Below, in pieces: positions 8,220-17,282 of a stretch of DNA of 64,000 bases. Every line of letters begins with the position of its first letter. Position 1 is the stretch's first letter. The stretch is taken from positions 434,001-498,000 of the forward strand of contig JAHVJD010000001.1 of assembly GCA_019801415.1 (NCBI GenBank), written 5' to 3'. The notes under the pieces were generated by a model. That model was given only the letters and a program-made list of their open reading frames with translations, was not told the origin of the DNA and did not search any database. Made by a program: the position numbers and the translations under genes. This DNA comes from Nocardioides marinus. Its GTDB lineage: Bacteria; Pseudomonadota; Alphaproteobacteria; Rhodobacterales; Rhodobacteraceae.

Positions 8220-9283
8220 AGCACCTGCAGAAGTTGATCCCCGCGGCACCCCAGTTGCTGCTGGCGCTGTTTCTGTTCGTCCAAGCCCAGCCCGCTCGCT
8301 GCTTTGAAATCGAAGAACACCGATGGATCGGCCCGGCGGACGGCGTTCCGCTGCGGGTCATCTCAACCACCGACACGCATATTCTTGCGCCGCTGATCGA
8401 CAGCTTTCTGCGCCGCAACCCGGGGACCGCGGTGGACTATACCGTGGCCAACAGCAGTCAGGTCATGAAAGCGATCCTGGAGGGCGAGCATCAGTTTGAC
8501 GTCGCCCTTTCCTCCGCGATGGATCTGCAGACCAAGCTTGCCAATGACGGTTACACTAGACCCTACCAGTCAGACGCGACCGCACGTATCCCCCCCTGGG
8601 GCGAGTGGCGCAGCCATGTCTTTGCGTTTTCGATGGAACCGGCCTCGATCGTCTTTTCCACCAAAGGGTTCGAAGAGCAGGAGGTTCCCCGCACCCGGCA
8701 GGATCTGGTCACCCTGCTGCGCGCCAAACCTGAGCGGTTTCGCGGCAAGGTGGGCACCTATGACGTGTCCCTCAGTGGCTTGGGCTACCTGTTTGCCACC
8801 CAGGACGCGCGCACGTCGGAAACCTACTGGCGGCTGATGGAGGTGATCGGCAGCTTGCGCCCGCAGCTGTTCTGCTGTTCCGCCGCCATGATCGAAAGCG
8901 TTGCCGCCGGTGACATTCTGGTCGCCTACAACGTCCTGGGCAGCTATGCCCGGGCGCGCAAGGATCTGGCCGACAAGATCATCGTCGTGGATCCGGTCGA
9001 CTATACCCATCTGATGATGCGCTCGGCGGTACTGTTGCGCGGCGGCGCTCAGCCAAAACGCGCAGAGGCCTTCGTTGATCACTTGGTGACCGCCGGCTGG
9101 TCCCGCCCGCTTGCCGAGGATTTTCCCTTCAGCCCGCCGCCGGAATCCCTGACCGACACCACCAGCGGACATCGCCCCATTCACCTCGGCCCCGGGCTGC
9201 TGGTCTATCTCGATGCGCAGAAACGGCGCCGTTTCATGGCGGAGTGGTTCAGCGCCGTGCGCAAGGAGGGAACGCCGCGCTGA
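8189..9283 (+). CDS. Periplasmic ABC-type substrate-binding protein linked to the two-component system
   Basis: A 364-residue extracellular solute-binding protein of the iron/thiamine (AfuA-like) fold. A hydrophobic signal segment (about 22-38) precedes mature sequence starting near FEIEEHRW. Start 8189 has an AGGAG site 7 bases upstream; an alternative ATG at 8216 makes an ATGA overlap with the kinase stop but lacks a clear ribosome-binding site. No permease or ATPase gene is nearby, so it is more likely to act as a periplasmic sensor partner of the TctE-like kinase than as part of an importer. The ligand is unknown. Confidence 0.82.
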   Translation: MRYPVFSSPMKHLQKLIPAAPQLLLALFLFVQAQPARCFEIEEHRWIGPADGVPLRVISTTDTHILAPLIDSFLRRNPGTAVDYTVANSSQVMKAILEGEHQFDVALSSAMDLQTKLANDGYTRPYQSDATARIPPWGEWRSHVFAFSMEPASIVFSTKGFEEQEVPRTRQDLVTLLRAKPERFRGKVGTYDVSLSGLGYLFATQDARTSETYWRLMEVIGSLRPQLFCCSAAMIESVAAGDILVAYNVLGSYARARKDLADKIIVVDPVDYTHLMMRSAVLLRGGAQPKRAEAFVDHLVTAGWSRPLAEDFPFSPPPESLTDTTSGHRPIHLGPGLLVYLDAQKRRRFMAEWFSAVRKEGTPR

Positions 9284-9365
9284 GGTGGCAGATAGCGAGA
9301 CCGGAGTCGGCCACATGCAGACATCTTGGGGTGACAAACCTTGCGCGACGCGATAGAAACAAACC

Positions 9366-9713
9366 ATGAACACTCCGATCTCCAGCATTCGCAACCTTGG
9401 TCCGGCATATGAAGAGGCCTGCCGCGCCGCGGGTATCCACTCGGCCGAGGAACTGCGCGAAATCGGTGCCGATGCCGCCTACGCGCGCCTGCTCCGCAGT
9501 GGCACCCGGCCGCATTTCATCGGTTACTACGCGCTGGTCATGGCCCTGCAGGGACGCCCGTGGAATGACTGCAAGGGCAGAGAAAAAGAAGAGCTGCGCA
9601 AACGCTTTGACGCGATCAAGGCCGACGCCCGCCCGCAGCACGACAGCAAATTCCTGGAAGAACTCGACGCCATTGGCGTGCGGGCCAGCGCCGCCGATCT
9701 GAAGGCGCTCTGA
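9366..9713 (+). CDS. TfoX/Sxy C-terminal domain protein
   Basis: A 115-residue protein made almost wholly of the TfoX/Sxy C-terminal helix-hairpin-helix domain (SIRNLGPAYEEACRAAGIHS near the N-terminus, a typical opening of that domain). It lacks the TfoX N-terminal domain. In gammaproteobacteria the full protein regulates competence; solo C-terminal versions in alphaproteobacteria have no proven role. It stands alone between the regulatory operon and a small membrane gene pair. The start is preceded by a poor ribosome-binding site. Confidence 0.8.
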   Translation: MNTPISSIRNLGPAYEEACRAAGIHSAEELREIGADAAYARLLRSGTRPHFIGYYALVMALQGRPWNDCKGREKEELRKRFDAIKADARPQHDSKFLEELDAIGVRASAADLKAL

Positions 9714-9864
9714 GCGGCAGGTGACCGCCCGCGCCGCGGCCTGTCGCCCTTCCCTCAGCGCCTCTCTCCAGCCAGCCCCACGGGCCGCCTCTGCCCGGAA
9801 TGCAACCTTTTGCCGGTTTCAATCGTTGTCCTGACGAGTGCAACGCGAAGCAAGGAGACCCGGC

Positions 9865-10035
9865 ATGGACCTGATCCGTATCATATTCGCCATCATTCTG
9901 CCGCCACTTGGCGTGTTCCTCCAAGTGGGTCTGGGCAAACATTTCTGGCTGAACATTCTGCTGACTCTGCTGGGTTACATCCCCGGTATCGTCCATGCGG
10001 TCTGGATCATCGCGAGGAGACCTGAACATGTCTGA
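9865..10035 (+). CDS. Pmp3/YqaE-family small membrane protein
   Basis: A 56-residue protein with two membrane helices (about 3-22 and 29-49) and the family signature IILPPLGVFLQVG...LLGYIPGIVHAVW, characteristic of Pmp3/YqaE stress-linked membrane peptides. The start at 9865 is chosen for the AAGGAG site 8 bases upstream; an in-frame upstream start would add nine uncharacteristic residues. It overlaps the next gene by 8 bases, so the two are co-translated. Proteins of this family affect membrane potential or salt tolerance in other organisms; the role here is inferred. Confidence 0.88.
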   Translation: MDLIRIIFAIILPPLGVFLQVGLGKHFWLNILLTLLGYIPGIVHAVWIIARRPEHV

Positions 10036-10546
10036 CCTTAGCCCCCTTCAGGAGCGCAAGCTCGAAACCTTGGATCGTCTTGCCCAGCGTATGGATCGCG
10101 CCTTCCGTATCCCCGTCCTCGGAGTACGGATTGGCTGGGACAGCATTGCCGGGCTTGTGCCCGGCGTCGGCGACGCTGTCGCCCTGATCCCGGCCGGATA
10201 CATCCTCTACTCCGGCTACCGCATGGGTGCTTCCGCCCCGATACTGGCGCGGATGGCTGCCAATATCGGTGTCGATGCCCTCATCGGGTCGGTGCCGCTG
10301 GTCGGTGACCTGTTCGACGTGGCGTGGAAGGCAAATACTCGTAACACGGCCCTCCTGCGCCGCCACCTCGAGGAAACGCCGCCAAAGGAGCCGCTTCCTA
10401 AACGCTTGGGTCGGAAACCCTTTTCCAGCCTCACGCCGCCACGCGAGCTGAAAATGGCCCCATCGTATGTCGGCATGCACCACCGTGGGAAGCCGCGCAA
10501 TCGTCCGGCTTGGCAGCACCCGCTAAGCCGCACATTGGATCGATGA
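10028..10546 (+). CDS. DUF4112 domain-containing membrane protein
   Basis: A 172-residue protein with the DUF4112 core: RFRIPVLG-like opening, two hydrophobic segments around GLVPGVGDAVALIPAGYIL and IGSVPLVGDLFDVAWKANTRN. The C-terminal 50 residues are basic and probably disordered. The start at 10028 has a GAGGAG site and lies within the end of the Pmp3 gene, so the two small membrane proteins may act together. Function unknown. Confidence 0.85.
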   Translation: MSDLSPLQERKLETLDRLAQRMDRAFRIPVLGVRIGWDSIAGLVPGVGDAVALIPAGYILYSGYRMGASAPILARMAANIGVDALIGSVPLVGDLFDVAWKANTRNTALLRRHLEETPPKEPLPKRLGRKPFSSLTPPRELKMAPSYVGMHHRGKPRNRPAWQHPLSRTLDR

Positions 10547-10581
10547 AAAAAGGGGGCTGACAGCCAAAGCTGCAGCCCCCT
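10545..10581 (-). terminator. Terminator of ndk
   Basis: A 9-bp stem AGGGGGCTG/CAGCCCCCT (10551-10559 with 10573-10581). Read on the minus strand it is followed by six T residues (10551-10546), making a strong terminator for ndk that also sits at the end of the convergent DUF4112 gene. Confidence 0.85.
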
Positions 10582-10613
10582 CAAACCAGCTGAAATCAGC
10601 CAGTGTCTATGGC

Positions 10614-11036
10614 TTAGCCAACCAGCTCGATGCCGGAGAAGAAGTATGCGATTTCCGCAGCAGCGGTTTCCGGAGCGTCGGAGCCGTGCACGGAGTTCTC
10701 GCCAACGGACTCGGCGAACTCGGCGCGGATGGTGCCCGGTGCGGCGTCTGCCGGGTTGGTCGCACCCATGACTTCGCGGTTCTTCGCGATAGCGTTTTCA
10801 CCTTCCAGAACCTGCACGACAACCGGCGCGGAGGACATGAATTCGCACAGTTCGTCGTAGAACGGGCGCTCAGCGTGCACTTCGTAGAACTTGCCAGCCT
10901 GTTCCTTGGTCATGTGGATGCGCTTCTGCGCCACGATGCGCAGGCCGGCTTCCTCAAACTTGGCGTTGATCTTGCCGGTCAGGTTGCGGCGGGTTGCATC
11001 GGGCTTGATGATCGAGAAAGTGCGTTCCAGAGCCAT
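10614..11036 (-). CDS. ndk: Nucleoside diphosphate kinase
   Basis: A 140-residue cytosolic enzyme that transfers the terminal phosphate of ATP to nucleoside diphosphates. All family marks are present: [13 protein letters not shown] near the N-terminus and the active-site NSVHGSD with catalytic His117. The length is the family norm. It ends at a strong terminator and is divergent from the ABC-F gene. No anomaly is seen. Confidence 0.98.
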   Translation of the reverse strand: MALERTFSIIKPDATRRNLTGKINAKFEEAGLRIVAQKRIHMTKEQAGKFYEVHAERPFYDELCEFMSSAPVVVQVLEGENAIAKNREVMGATNPADAAPGTIRAEFAESVGENSVHGSDAPETAAAEIAYFFSGIELVG

Positions 11037-11236
11037 TTGGCATTCTCCTGATTGATGGGCCTCGGGGGATGTCCCTGGGCCGGAAACTCCGCGCGCCGCC
11101 TAACATGGCTTGGCGCGCTTGGGAAGATGTTTTCAGAGCGCGTACACGCACGCGCGTATCGAGGAGCAAGAATTTCGAGCCGCCCAAGGCGGCAGGCCGA
11201 TTGACAGCCCCCGACGGCTGCGCCACACCGCTGCTC

Positions 11237-13099
11237 ATGTTACGCATTCAGGACATCACATATTCGGTCGAAGGCCGCCCGCTCATCGAGGGCGCCAGCG
11301 CCAATATTCCCACCGGGCACAAGGTCGGTCTGGTCGGGCGCAATGGCACCGGTAAAACCACGCTGTTCCGCATCATCCGGGGCGAGCTGGCGTTGGAATC
11401 CGGCAGCATCACCCTGCCCTCCCGCGCCCGCATCGGCGGTGTCGCACAGGAGGTGCCTTCGTCGGATGTGTCGCTGCTGAATACGGTGCTGGCCGCCGAC
11501 ACCGAACGCGCCGCACTGCTGGCCGAAGCGGACACCGCCACGGACGCCGGTCGTATTGCAGAGATCCAGACCCGGCTGGCCGATATCGACGCCTGGTCAG
11601 CGGAAGCGCGCGCCGCCTCGATCCTGAAGGGGCTGGGATTTGACGATGCCGACCAGCAGCGCCCGTGTTCGGACTTTTCCGGTGGCTGGCGGATGCGGGT
11701 GGCCCTCGCAGCGGTGCTGTTTTCCCAACCGGACCTGTTGCTGCTCGACGAGCCCACCAACTACCTGGATCTCGAGGGCGCGCTCTGGCTCGAGAGCTAC
11801 CTGGCCAAATACCCCCATACGGTGCTGATCGTCAGCCACGACCGGGGCCTCCTGAACCGGGCTGTGGGCGCGATCCTGCATCTGGAAGACAAGAAGCTCA
11901 CGCTCTATCAGGGCAACTACGATACGTTTGCCGAAACCCGCGCCGCGAGGCTGGCGGTGGCGGAAGCCGAGGCCAAGAAGCAGGAGGCGCGGCGCGCGCA
12001 CCTGCAAAGTTTTGTCGACCGCTTCCGCTACAAGGCGTCCAAGGCGGTGCAGGCGCAATCGCGGCTCAAGATGATCGCCAAGATGAAGCCGATCACCACC
12101 CCGCAGGAAGCCGCCCTGCGCGCCTTCACCTTTCCCGAGCCGGAGGAGATGCCGCCCCCGATCATCCAGATCGAAGGGGGCGTCACCGGGTATGGTGACA
12201 CCGAAATCCTGAAACGGTTGAACCTGCGCATAGACCAGGACGACCGGATCGCCCTGCTGGGCAAGAACGGTCAGGGCAAATCGACCCTCTCTAAACTTCT
12301 CGCGGACCGTCTGCCGCTGATGGCGGGCTCGATGACGCGGTCCTCCAAACTGCGTATCGGCTATTTCGCGCAGCACCAGGTTGATGAGCTGTATGTGGAT
12401 GAAACCCCGTTGGACCACCTGCGCCGCCTGCGCCCGGAGGAAGCACCGGCCCGGTGGCGCTCTCGGTTGGCGGGTTTCGGCCTTGGGGCTGCCCAGGCAG
12501 AGACCGAGGTGCGACGGTTGTCTGGCGGCCAGAAGGCCCGGCTCAGCCTGCTGCTCGCGACGATCGACGCTCCGCATATGCTGATATTGGATGAACCGAC
12601 CAACCACCTGGACATCGAAAGCCGCGAGGCGCTGGTCGAGGCGCTGACAGCCTACTCTGGCGCCGTCATCCTGGTGAGCCACGACATGCATCTGCTGAGC
12701 CTGGTGGCGGATCGGCTGTGGCTGGTCTCCGACGGCACGGTCAAACCCTATGACGGCGACCTGGAAAGCTACCGCGCGCTGCTGTTGGCGCGGGACAAAC
12801 CTGCTCCCAAGGCCGACGCCGAGGCGATCAAGACCGCCAAACCGAAACGGGCTTCCCGCGATCAGCTTCTGGCGCTGCGCGCAGAGGTGCGCAAATCCGA
12901 AGCGCGCGTGGAAAAGCTGACCGACATGCGTGAAAAGCTTGACGAAAAGCTGGCCGACCCTAGCCTGTACGAGCCGGGCAAAGCAGCCGACATCGAGACC
13001 TGGCAGAAGAAACATGCCGAATGTATCGAGGCGCTGGCCCGGGCGGAGACCCTGTGGATGGACGCCCTTGAAAAGCTGGAGCAGGCCGAGGCGCAATGA
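11237..13099 (+). CDS. ABC-F family ATPase (YheS/Uup-type)
   Basis: A soluble ABC-F protein of 620 residues with two nucleotide-binding domains and no membrane segment. First domain: Walker A GRNGTGKT (34-41), signature FSGGWRMRV, Walker B LLLDEPTNYLDL; second: GKNGQGKST, LSGGQKARLS, LILDEPTNHLDI. A charged linker and a coiled C-terminal extension follow. ABC-F proteins act on ribosomes as translation factors. The start at 11237 is chosen because homologues begin MLRIQDI; the frame stays open 56 codons further upstream. It is coupled by ATGA to marC. Confidence 0.9.
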   Translation: MLRIQDITYSVEGRPLIEGASANIPTGHKVGLVGRNGTGKTTLFRIIRGELALESGSITLPSRARIGGVAQEVPSSDVSLLNTVLAADTERAALLAEADTATDAGRIAEIQTRLADIDAWSAEARAASILKGLGFDDADQQRPCSDFSGGWRMRVALAAVLFSQPDLLLLDEPTNYLDLEGALWLESYLAKYPHTVLIVSHDRGLLNRAVGAILHLEDKKLTLYQGNYDTFAETRAARLAVAEAEAKKQEARRAHLQSFVDRFRYKASKAVQAQSRLKMIAKMKPITTPQEAALRAFTFPEPEEMPPPIIQIEGGVTGYGDTEILKRLNLRIDQDDRIALLGKNGQGKSTLSKLLADRLPLMAGSMTRSSKLRIGYFAQHQVDELYVDETPLDHLRRLRPEEAPARWRSRLAGFGLGAAQAETEVRRLSGGQKARLSLLLATIDAPHMLILDEPTNHLDIESREALVEALTAYSGAVILVSHDMHLLSLVADRLWLVSDGTVKPYDGDLESYRALLLARDKPAPKADAEAIKTAKPKRASRDQLLALRAEVRKSEARVEKLTDMREKLDEKLADPSLYEPGKAADIETWQKKHAECIEALARAETLWMDALEKLEQAEAQ

Positions 13100-13716
13100 T
13101 CGACACCGCATTCCTGATCACCTCTTTCGTGACCCTGTTCGTCATTGTCGACCCGATCGGGCTGACACCGATCTTCCTGGCGCTGACCCAAGGCATGACC
13201 CCGCGCCAACGCCGTAGCATCGCGATCCGCGCCACCGTCATCGCCGCGGTTCTGCTGGCCTTGTTTGCAGCTCTTGGCGAGGCGGTTCTGGGCTTCGTCG
13301 GCATCTCCATGCCCGCCTTTCGCATCGCCGGTGGCGTACTGCTGTTCCTGACGGCGCTGGATATGCTGTTTGAACGCCGCAACAAGCGACGCGAAGATCG
13401 CAGTGAAGAAGATGACATTGACGACCCTTCGGTCTTTCCCCTCGCGATCCCGCTGATCGCCGGACCTGGCTCGATTGCGACGGTGATCCTGCTGACCGGC
13501 CAGCAACCGGGGTTCGCCGGTTTCGCAATGGTCATGGGCGTTGTTGTCTGCGTGCTGGCGATCCTGCTGGTGATGTGCCTGTTTTCCGGCCTGTTCGAAC
13601 GCCTGCTGGGCAAGACCGGCATCACCGTGGTCACCCGGCTTCTGGGCATGCTGCTGGCCGCCCTGTCGGTGCAATTCGTCCTCGACGGACTGCGCGCTTA
13701 TGGATTTGCAGCCTAG
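13096..13716 (+). CDS. MarC family integral membrane protein
   Basis: A 206-residue protein with six hydrophobic segments and the MarC/NAAT signature FVIVDPIGLTPIFLALT near the N-terminus and PLAIPLIAGPGSIATVI mid-protein. A charged loop (about 95-110) separates the two halves. It overlaps the ABC-F stop by 4 bases (ATGA). MarC proteins were once linked to multiple antibiotic resistance, but that role was not upheld; function remains uncertain. Confidence 0.9.
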   Translation: MIDTAFLITSFVTLFVIVDPIGLTPIFLALTQGMTPRQRRSIAIRATVIAAVLLALFAALGEAVLGFVGISMPAFRIAGGVLLFLTALDMLFERRNKRREDRSEEDDIDDPSVFPLAIPLIAGPGSIATVILLTGQQPGFAGFAMVMGVVVCVLAILLVMCLFSGLFERLLGKTGITVVTRLLGMLLAALSVQFVLDGLRAYGFAA

Positions 13717-13760
13717 CACCACCGCCCTGCGCACCTACATAACAAGGGGGAGGTGCCGCG

Positions 13761-14342
13761 ATGGGCGACTATGAAATCGGACGAGTTATCTATCTGGTGA
13801 TCCTGCTCGTTGCGGTCGGGTCCTGGGTCTTTGTCCAGAACCGCAACTCCCTTGGGAAGGCCGCGCAAATGTTCGCGGTCTGGATCTTCATTTTTCTCGG
13901 CGTCATTGCCTCCTATGGGCTGTGGGACGACATCCGCCAGACCGTGCGCCCGCAGCAAAGCGTCGCGCAAGAGACTGGCCGTGTCGAAGTGCCACGCTCG
14001 CGCGATGGGCACTACTATCTCACCCTTGAGGTCAACGGAACGCCGGTCGAGTTCCTGGTCGACACCGGTGCCAGCCAGGTTGTGCTCAATGAGCGCGATG
14101 CAGAGCGCGCGGGCATCGATACCAAGGCCCTCGCCTATCTGGGACGCGCGCGGACCGCCAACGGCGAGGTGCGCACCGCCTCGGTCTGGATTGACGAGAT
14201 TTCACTGGGCGGCATCACCGATCGCAACCTGCGCGTCTGGGTGAACGAGGGCGAGCTGGAGCAATCCCTACTTGGCATGGGCTATCTGCAACGCTGGTCC
14301 AGTATCGAGATCCGCAATGGCGCTCTGGTGCTGACCCGCTGA
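13761..14342 (+). CDS. Membrane-anchored clan AA aspartic protease (TIGR02281 type)
   Basis: A 193-residue protein with two N-terminal membrane helices (about 8-26 and 37-55) and a retropepsin-like domain (about 75-193) exposed to the periplasm. The catalytic motif is FLVDTGASQVVL with Asp101; the later LGMGYLQRW matches the family's second conserved turn. One such domain means it should work as a dimer. It follows marC by 44 bases in the same direction. The substrate is unknown. Confidence 0.87.
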   Translation: MGDYEIGRVIYLVILLVAVGSWVFVQNRNSLGKAAQMFAVWIFIFLGVIASYGLWDDIRQTVRPQQSVAQETGRVEVPRSRDGHYYLTLEVNGTPVEFLVDTGASQVVLNERDAERAGIDTKALAYLGRARTANGEVRTASVWIDEISLGGITDRNLRVWVNEGELEQSLLGMGYLQRWSSIEIRNGALVLTR

Positions 14343-14461
14343 CCGCCGCCAGTCAGCCACAACTCTAGCACCCGGGCGCGCGTGACAAGCAGACACCTTT
14401 GCCTGACGTAGCTGGAGACAACTGTTGCCACCACCCCGCGGCCATGTAGCGCCGGGTCGGT

Positions 14462-15013
14462 TCAGCCCTTGCTGGCCGGCGGCAGGATAAAGCCGGTCAC
14501 CGGATAGACCCGGCCGAGTGCGCCGGGGTTGCTTTCCAGACGCACGGCGGACCAGTCGTTGTTCTTCGACACATCCACCACTGCCATGTCCAGAGACACC
14601 CGGTTCCGGCGCCAATTGGCGTGGTTCACCCGAATCCGACGCGGCCCTTCGACCTCGGAGACGACAGCCACGTGCCCCAGCGGATTGGACCTTGTGGCGG
14701 TGAAGGCCATAACCGCACCGGTATGCGGCGTCTTCTGGCGCTGGTACTGGCCTTTGGCCTGGTTCCACCAGGTTTTTGCATTGCCGTAGATCTCGATCCC
14801 GCTGGCGTTACGGGCGAACGGTACACACCAGACCCTCTGGCCCTTGGACCGCATCGTCTGCGCCACGTCGACGGCAAAGGTCAGCCGTTCCATGTCCACT
14901 TCGGCGCGACTGACCGAGCCGCTCTCCATGTCCGCGCAATTCGCAAGTGTCAGCAACATTGCGCCAGCCACAAATGTCAGGCGCGCTCGCCCAAGAACAC
15001 CTCGTACCTTCAT
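14462..15013 (-). CDS. CHAP-domain lipoprotein, putative peptidoglycan amidase
   Basis: A 183-residue protein. The lipoprotein signal ends in LLTLANC with Cys26 as lipid anchor; a CHAP domain follows with probable catalytic Cys63 in RVWCVPFAR and a His in NPLGHVAVVSEV, the Cys-His pair of CHAP amidases and endopeptidases. The start at 15013 has a GAGGGA site and places the signal peptide at residue 1; an upstream in-frame start adds a non-signal-like stretch. It lies downstream of holC on the same strand, separated by 141 bp. A role in cell-wall cleavage is inferred from the domain. Confidence 0.85.
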   Translation of the reverse strand: MKVRGVLGRARLTFVAGAMLLTLANCADMESGSVSRAEVDMERLTFAVDVAQTMRSKGQRVWCVPFARNASGIEIYGNAKTWWNQAKGQYQRQKTPHTGAVMAFTATRSNPLGHVAVVSEVEGPRRIRVNHANWRRNRVSLDMAVVDVSKNNDWSAVRLESNPGALGRVYPVTGFILPPASKG

Positions 15014-15154
15014 CCGTCCCTCGTGATCGACTTGTCCCAGCCTTACTGGCAGCAGGCATACTGTGGGTTGCACGCTCACGCGAGCAATTCCTGCACAATT
15101 GAAACAATCCCGTGAGGAACCGGCGAAAACTCGCCGACTGAACGGGCGGAGGCG

Positions 15155-15613
15155 CTATTTTTCCGCCTTTTTCTCCCACCTCCCGCTTTCTTCGGACCAG
15201 TATTGGGCAGAACAGCCCGCGTCGGTGAGGGACTTCCACTGGACACGCGCGTGCTGGACGGCGTCCGGATCGGTCCCATCGAAAAGGATGCACACCCGCT
15301 GCAGGCTCTGCACCTCTTCCGGGCTGACGGCGGCACCGTCCACCGCCATCACGCAGTCAGGCGCATTTGCCGCCTCGGCGGCCGTGGTCAGCAAAATCGG
15401 CTGCAACGCGTCATGGGGGCCACCCGCCAGGCCGTGGGGCAGAAAGCTGTCAGCAGGCCCCTGCCACAGGCAATCGTCCAACCAGGCCAGTCGCTCCGGA
15501 TCGCGCCCGCGCACCGCGATCCGCCATCCGGCGCCGCGGGCCTTGCCCAGCAGCACCGGCAGCGTCTCCTCCAGCGGCGCGCGCGTCAGGTGATAGAAAT
15601 AGGCGGCCCCCAT
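15155..15613 (-). CDS. holC: DNA polymerase III subunit chi
   Basis: A 152-residue HolC homologue (opening GAAYFYHLTRAPLEETLPVLL, with DCLWQGPADSFLPHG and RVCILFDGTDPDAV). Chi links the clamp-loader to single-strand binding protein during replication. It follows pepA by 6 bases, a gene order common in alphaproteobacteria. The length is normal. No anomaly is seen. Confidence 0.95.
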   Translation of the reverse strand: MGAAYFYHLTRAPLEETLPVLLGKARGAGWRIAVRGRDPERLAWLDDCLWQGPADSFLPHGLAGGPHDALQPILLTTAAEAANAPDCVMAVDGAAVSPEEVQSLQRVCILFDGTDPDAVQHARVQWKSLTDAGCSAQYWSEESGRWEKKAEK

Positions 15614-15619
15614 ACGTGA

Positions 15620-17095
15620 TTATTCCGCCTCGAACTTGTCCGAGACCAGACGGTTCAGCGCCATCACACCCCAGCCGGTTGCGCCCTTGGGCGCAAAATC
15701 GGTGTCCGATTTGACAGAGGCCACACCGGCAATATCCAAGTGAATCCACGGCACACCGTCCTGGATGAAGCGCTGCAGGAACTGCGCCGCGGTAATCGAG
15801 CCGGCGGGGCGGCCACCGACATTCTTCATATCGGCGATACGCGATTTCAACTGATCGTCGTAGGCCTTGCCCAGGGGCATCCGCCAGGCGCCTTCGCCCT
15901 CCGCATTTGCGGCCTTGAGGAAAGCGTTGCACAGGGCATCATCGTTGGAAAACACACCTGCATTTTCGTGCCCGAGACCGATGATGATGGCACCGGTCAG
16001 GGTCGCCAGGTCAATCACGGCCGCAGGCTTGAAACGTTCCTGCGCATACCACAGCACATCACACAGCACCAAGCGCCCCTCGGCGTCGGTGTTGATGATC
16101 TCGACCGTGTCGCCCTTCATTGATTTCACCACGTCGCCGGGACGGATGGCATTGCCCGATGGCATGTTTTCGACCAGTCCGACCAGGCCCACCACATTGG
16201 CCTTGGCCTTGCGCAGCGCCAGCGCCTTCATGGTGCCGGCAACAACGCCGGCGCCCCCCATGTCCATGGTCATGTCTTCCATGCCACCCGCCGGCTTCAG
16301 CGAGATGCCGCCCGTGTCAAACACCACGCCCTTGCCGACCAGCGCCAGTGGCGCCGCATCCTTGGCACCGCCGTTCCACTGCATCACCGCAACCTTGGAG
16401 GGGCTGTCGGACCCCTGCCCGACGCTGAGCAATGTGCGCATGCCCAGCTTTTCCAGGTCCGCCTCTTCAAGGATCTCGACCTCCAGGCCGATGGCCTTCA
16501 TCTCGTCGATCCGACGGGCGAATTCGGTGGTGGTCAGCACATTGGCCGGTTCGTTGACCAGATCGCGTGTCATATGCACGCCCTCGGCCACGGCCAGCAA
16601 CGGCGCGCAGGTCGCCTCCAAATCGGACGGCACCTTGCTGGCAATCGTCACTTCGGCCCGGGTCGCCTCGTCGGTGGCCGTCTTGTGGCTTTCGAATTCG
16701 TAGCCACGCAGGGCGATCCCCAGGGTCAAATCCGCCGCCTTGTTCATGTTTCCGACCATCACCGTCAGAGGCTTGCCCGCTGCCACCGAGGCCAGCTTGG
16801 CCCCGGCCTTGCGCGCCTCCACCGGGGTCAGCTTGCGCGACAACACCAGCACATCCAAGGCTTCAGCCTGCATCCCGGCGGGCCAGGTAATGGAGACAAC
16901 CTGCCCGGATTTCACCTTCTTGAAACCGTCCGATTCGATCAGGCGAGCAATGGCGCCCTTGCTCAACCGGTTGGCGGTCCGCGCCGCCTGATCCATGCTG
17001 CCCTCGGGCGTGACCAGCACCGCAACACGGCCGGTCATGCCGGACAGGGCCTTGGGGTCATAGTCTGCAAAACGGATCGGGGTGAGGCTGCTCAT
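15620..17095 (-). CDS. pepA: Leucyl aminopeptidase (M17)
   Basis: A 491-residue cytosolic di-metal aminopeptidase. The C-terminal catalytic domain carries the Lys/Asp metal-site motif VGKGVVFDTGGISLKP and the hallmark NTDAEGRLVL; the N-terminal macro-like domain covers about residues 1-170. The length is typical. It is transcribed with holC (6-base gap) and divergent from lptF across a 187-bp shared promoter region. In some bacteria PepA also binds DNA; nothing here shows that. Confidence 0.97.
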   Translation of the reverse strand: MSSLTPIRFADYDPKALSGMTGRVAVLVTPEGSMDQAARTANRLSKGAIARLIESDGFKKVKSGQVVSITWPAGMQAEALDVLVLSRKLTPVEARKAGAKLASVAAGKPLTVMVGNMNKAADLTLGIALRGYEFESHKTATDEATRAEVTIASKVPSDLEATCAPLLAVAEGVHMTRDLVNEPANVLTTTEFARRIDEMKAIGLEVEILEEADLEKLGMRTLLSVGQGSDSPSKVAVMQWNGGAKDAAPLALVGKGVVFDTGGISLKPAGGMEDMTMDMGGAGVVAGTMKALALRKAKANVVGLVGLVENMPSGNAIRPGDVVKSMKGDTVEIINTDAEGRLVLCDVLWYAQERFKPAAVIDLATLTGAIIIGLGHENAGVFSNDDALCNAFLKAANAEGEGAWRMPLGKAYDDQLKSRIADMKNVGGRPAGSITAAQFLQRFIQDGVPWIHLDIAGVASVKSDTDFAPKGATGWGVMALNRLVSDKFEAE

Positions 17096-17282
17096 GCCAC
17101 GTTCTCCTGCTGGGTCGGTTGCTTGTTGAGCAAACAGCTATCGCGCGCGGTCGCGCTTGACCAGACCTCGCTTCGGCCAGAGCCTGCGCGGATCTCGCAT
17201 CAACGCCAGAATGCAGTTTTCCCCGCGCAGCAAATCCACTAAGGTCCGGCAAAACAACAATGGCAGGATCTGGGGGGATCGG

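Noticed and set aside
9801-9850. An EcfG-type promoter before the Pmp3 gene
   Set aside because: GGAAT and CGTT are present, but 22 bases apart, too far for the pattern.
17157-17282. The upstream ATG of lptF
   Set aside because: It would add 42 polar, basic residues ahead of the first helix; the GTG at 17283 has a strong ribosome-binding site and fits the family N-terminus.
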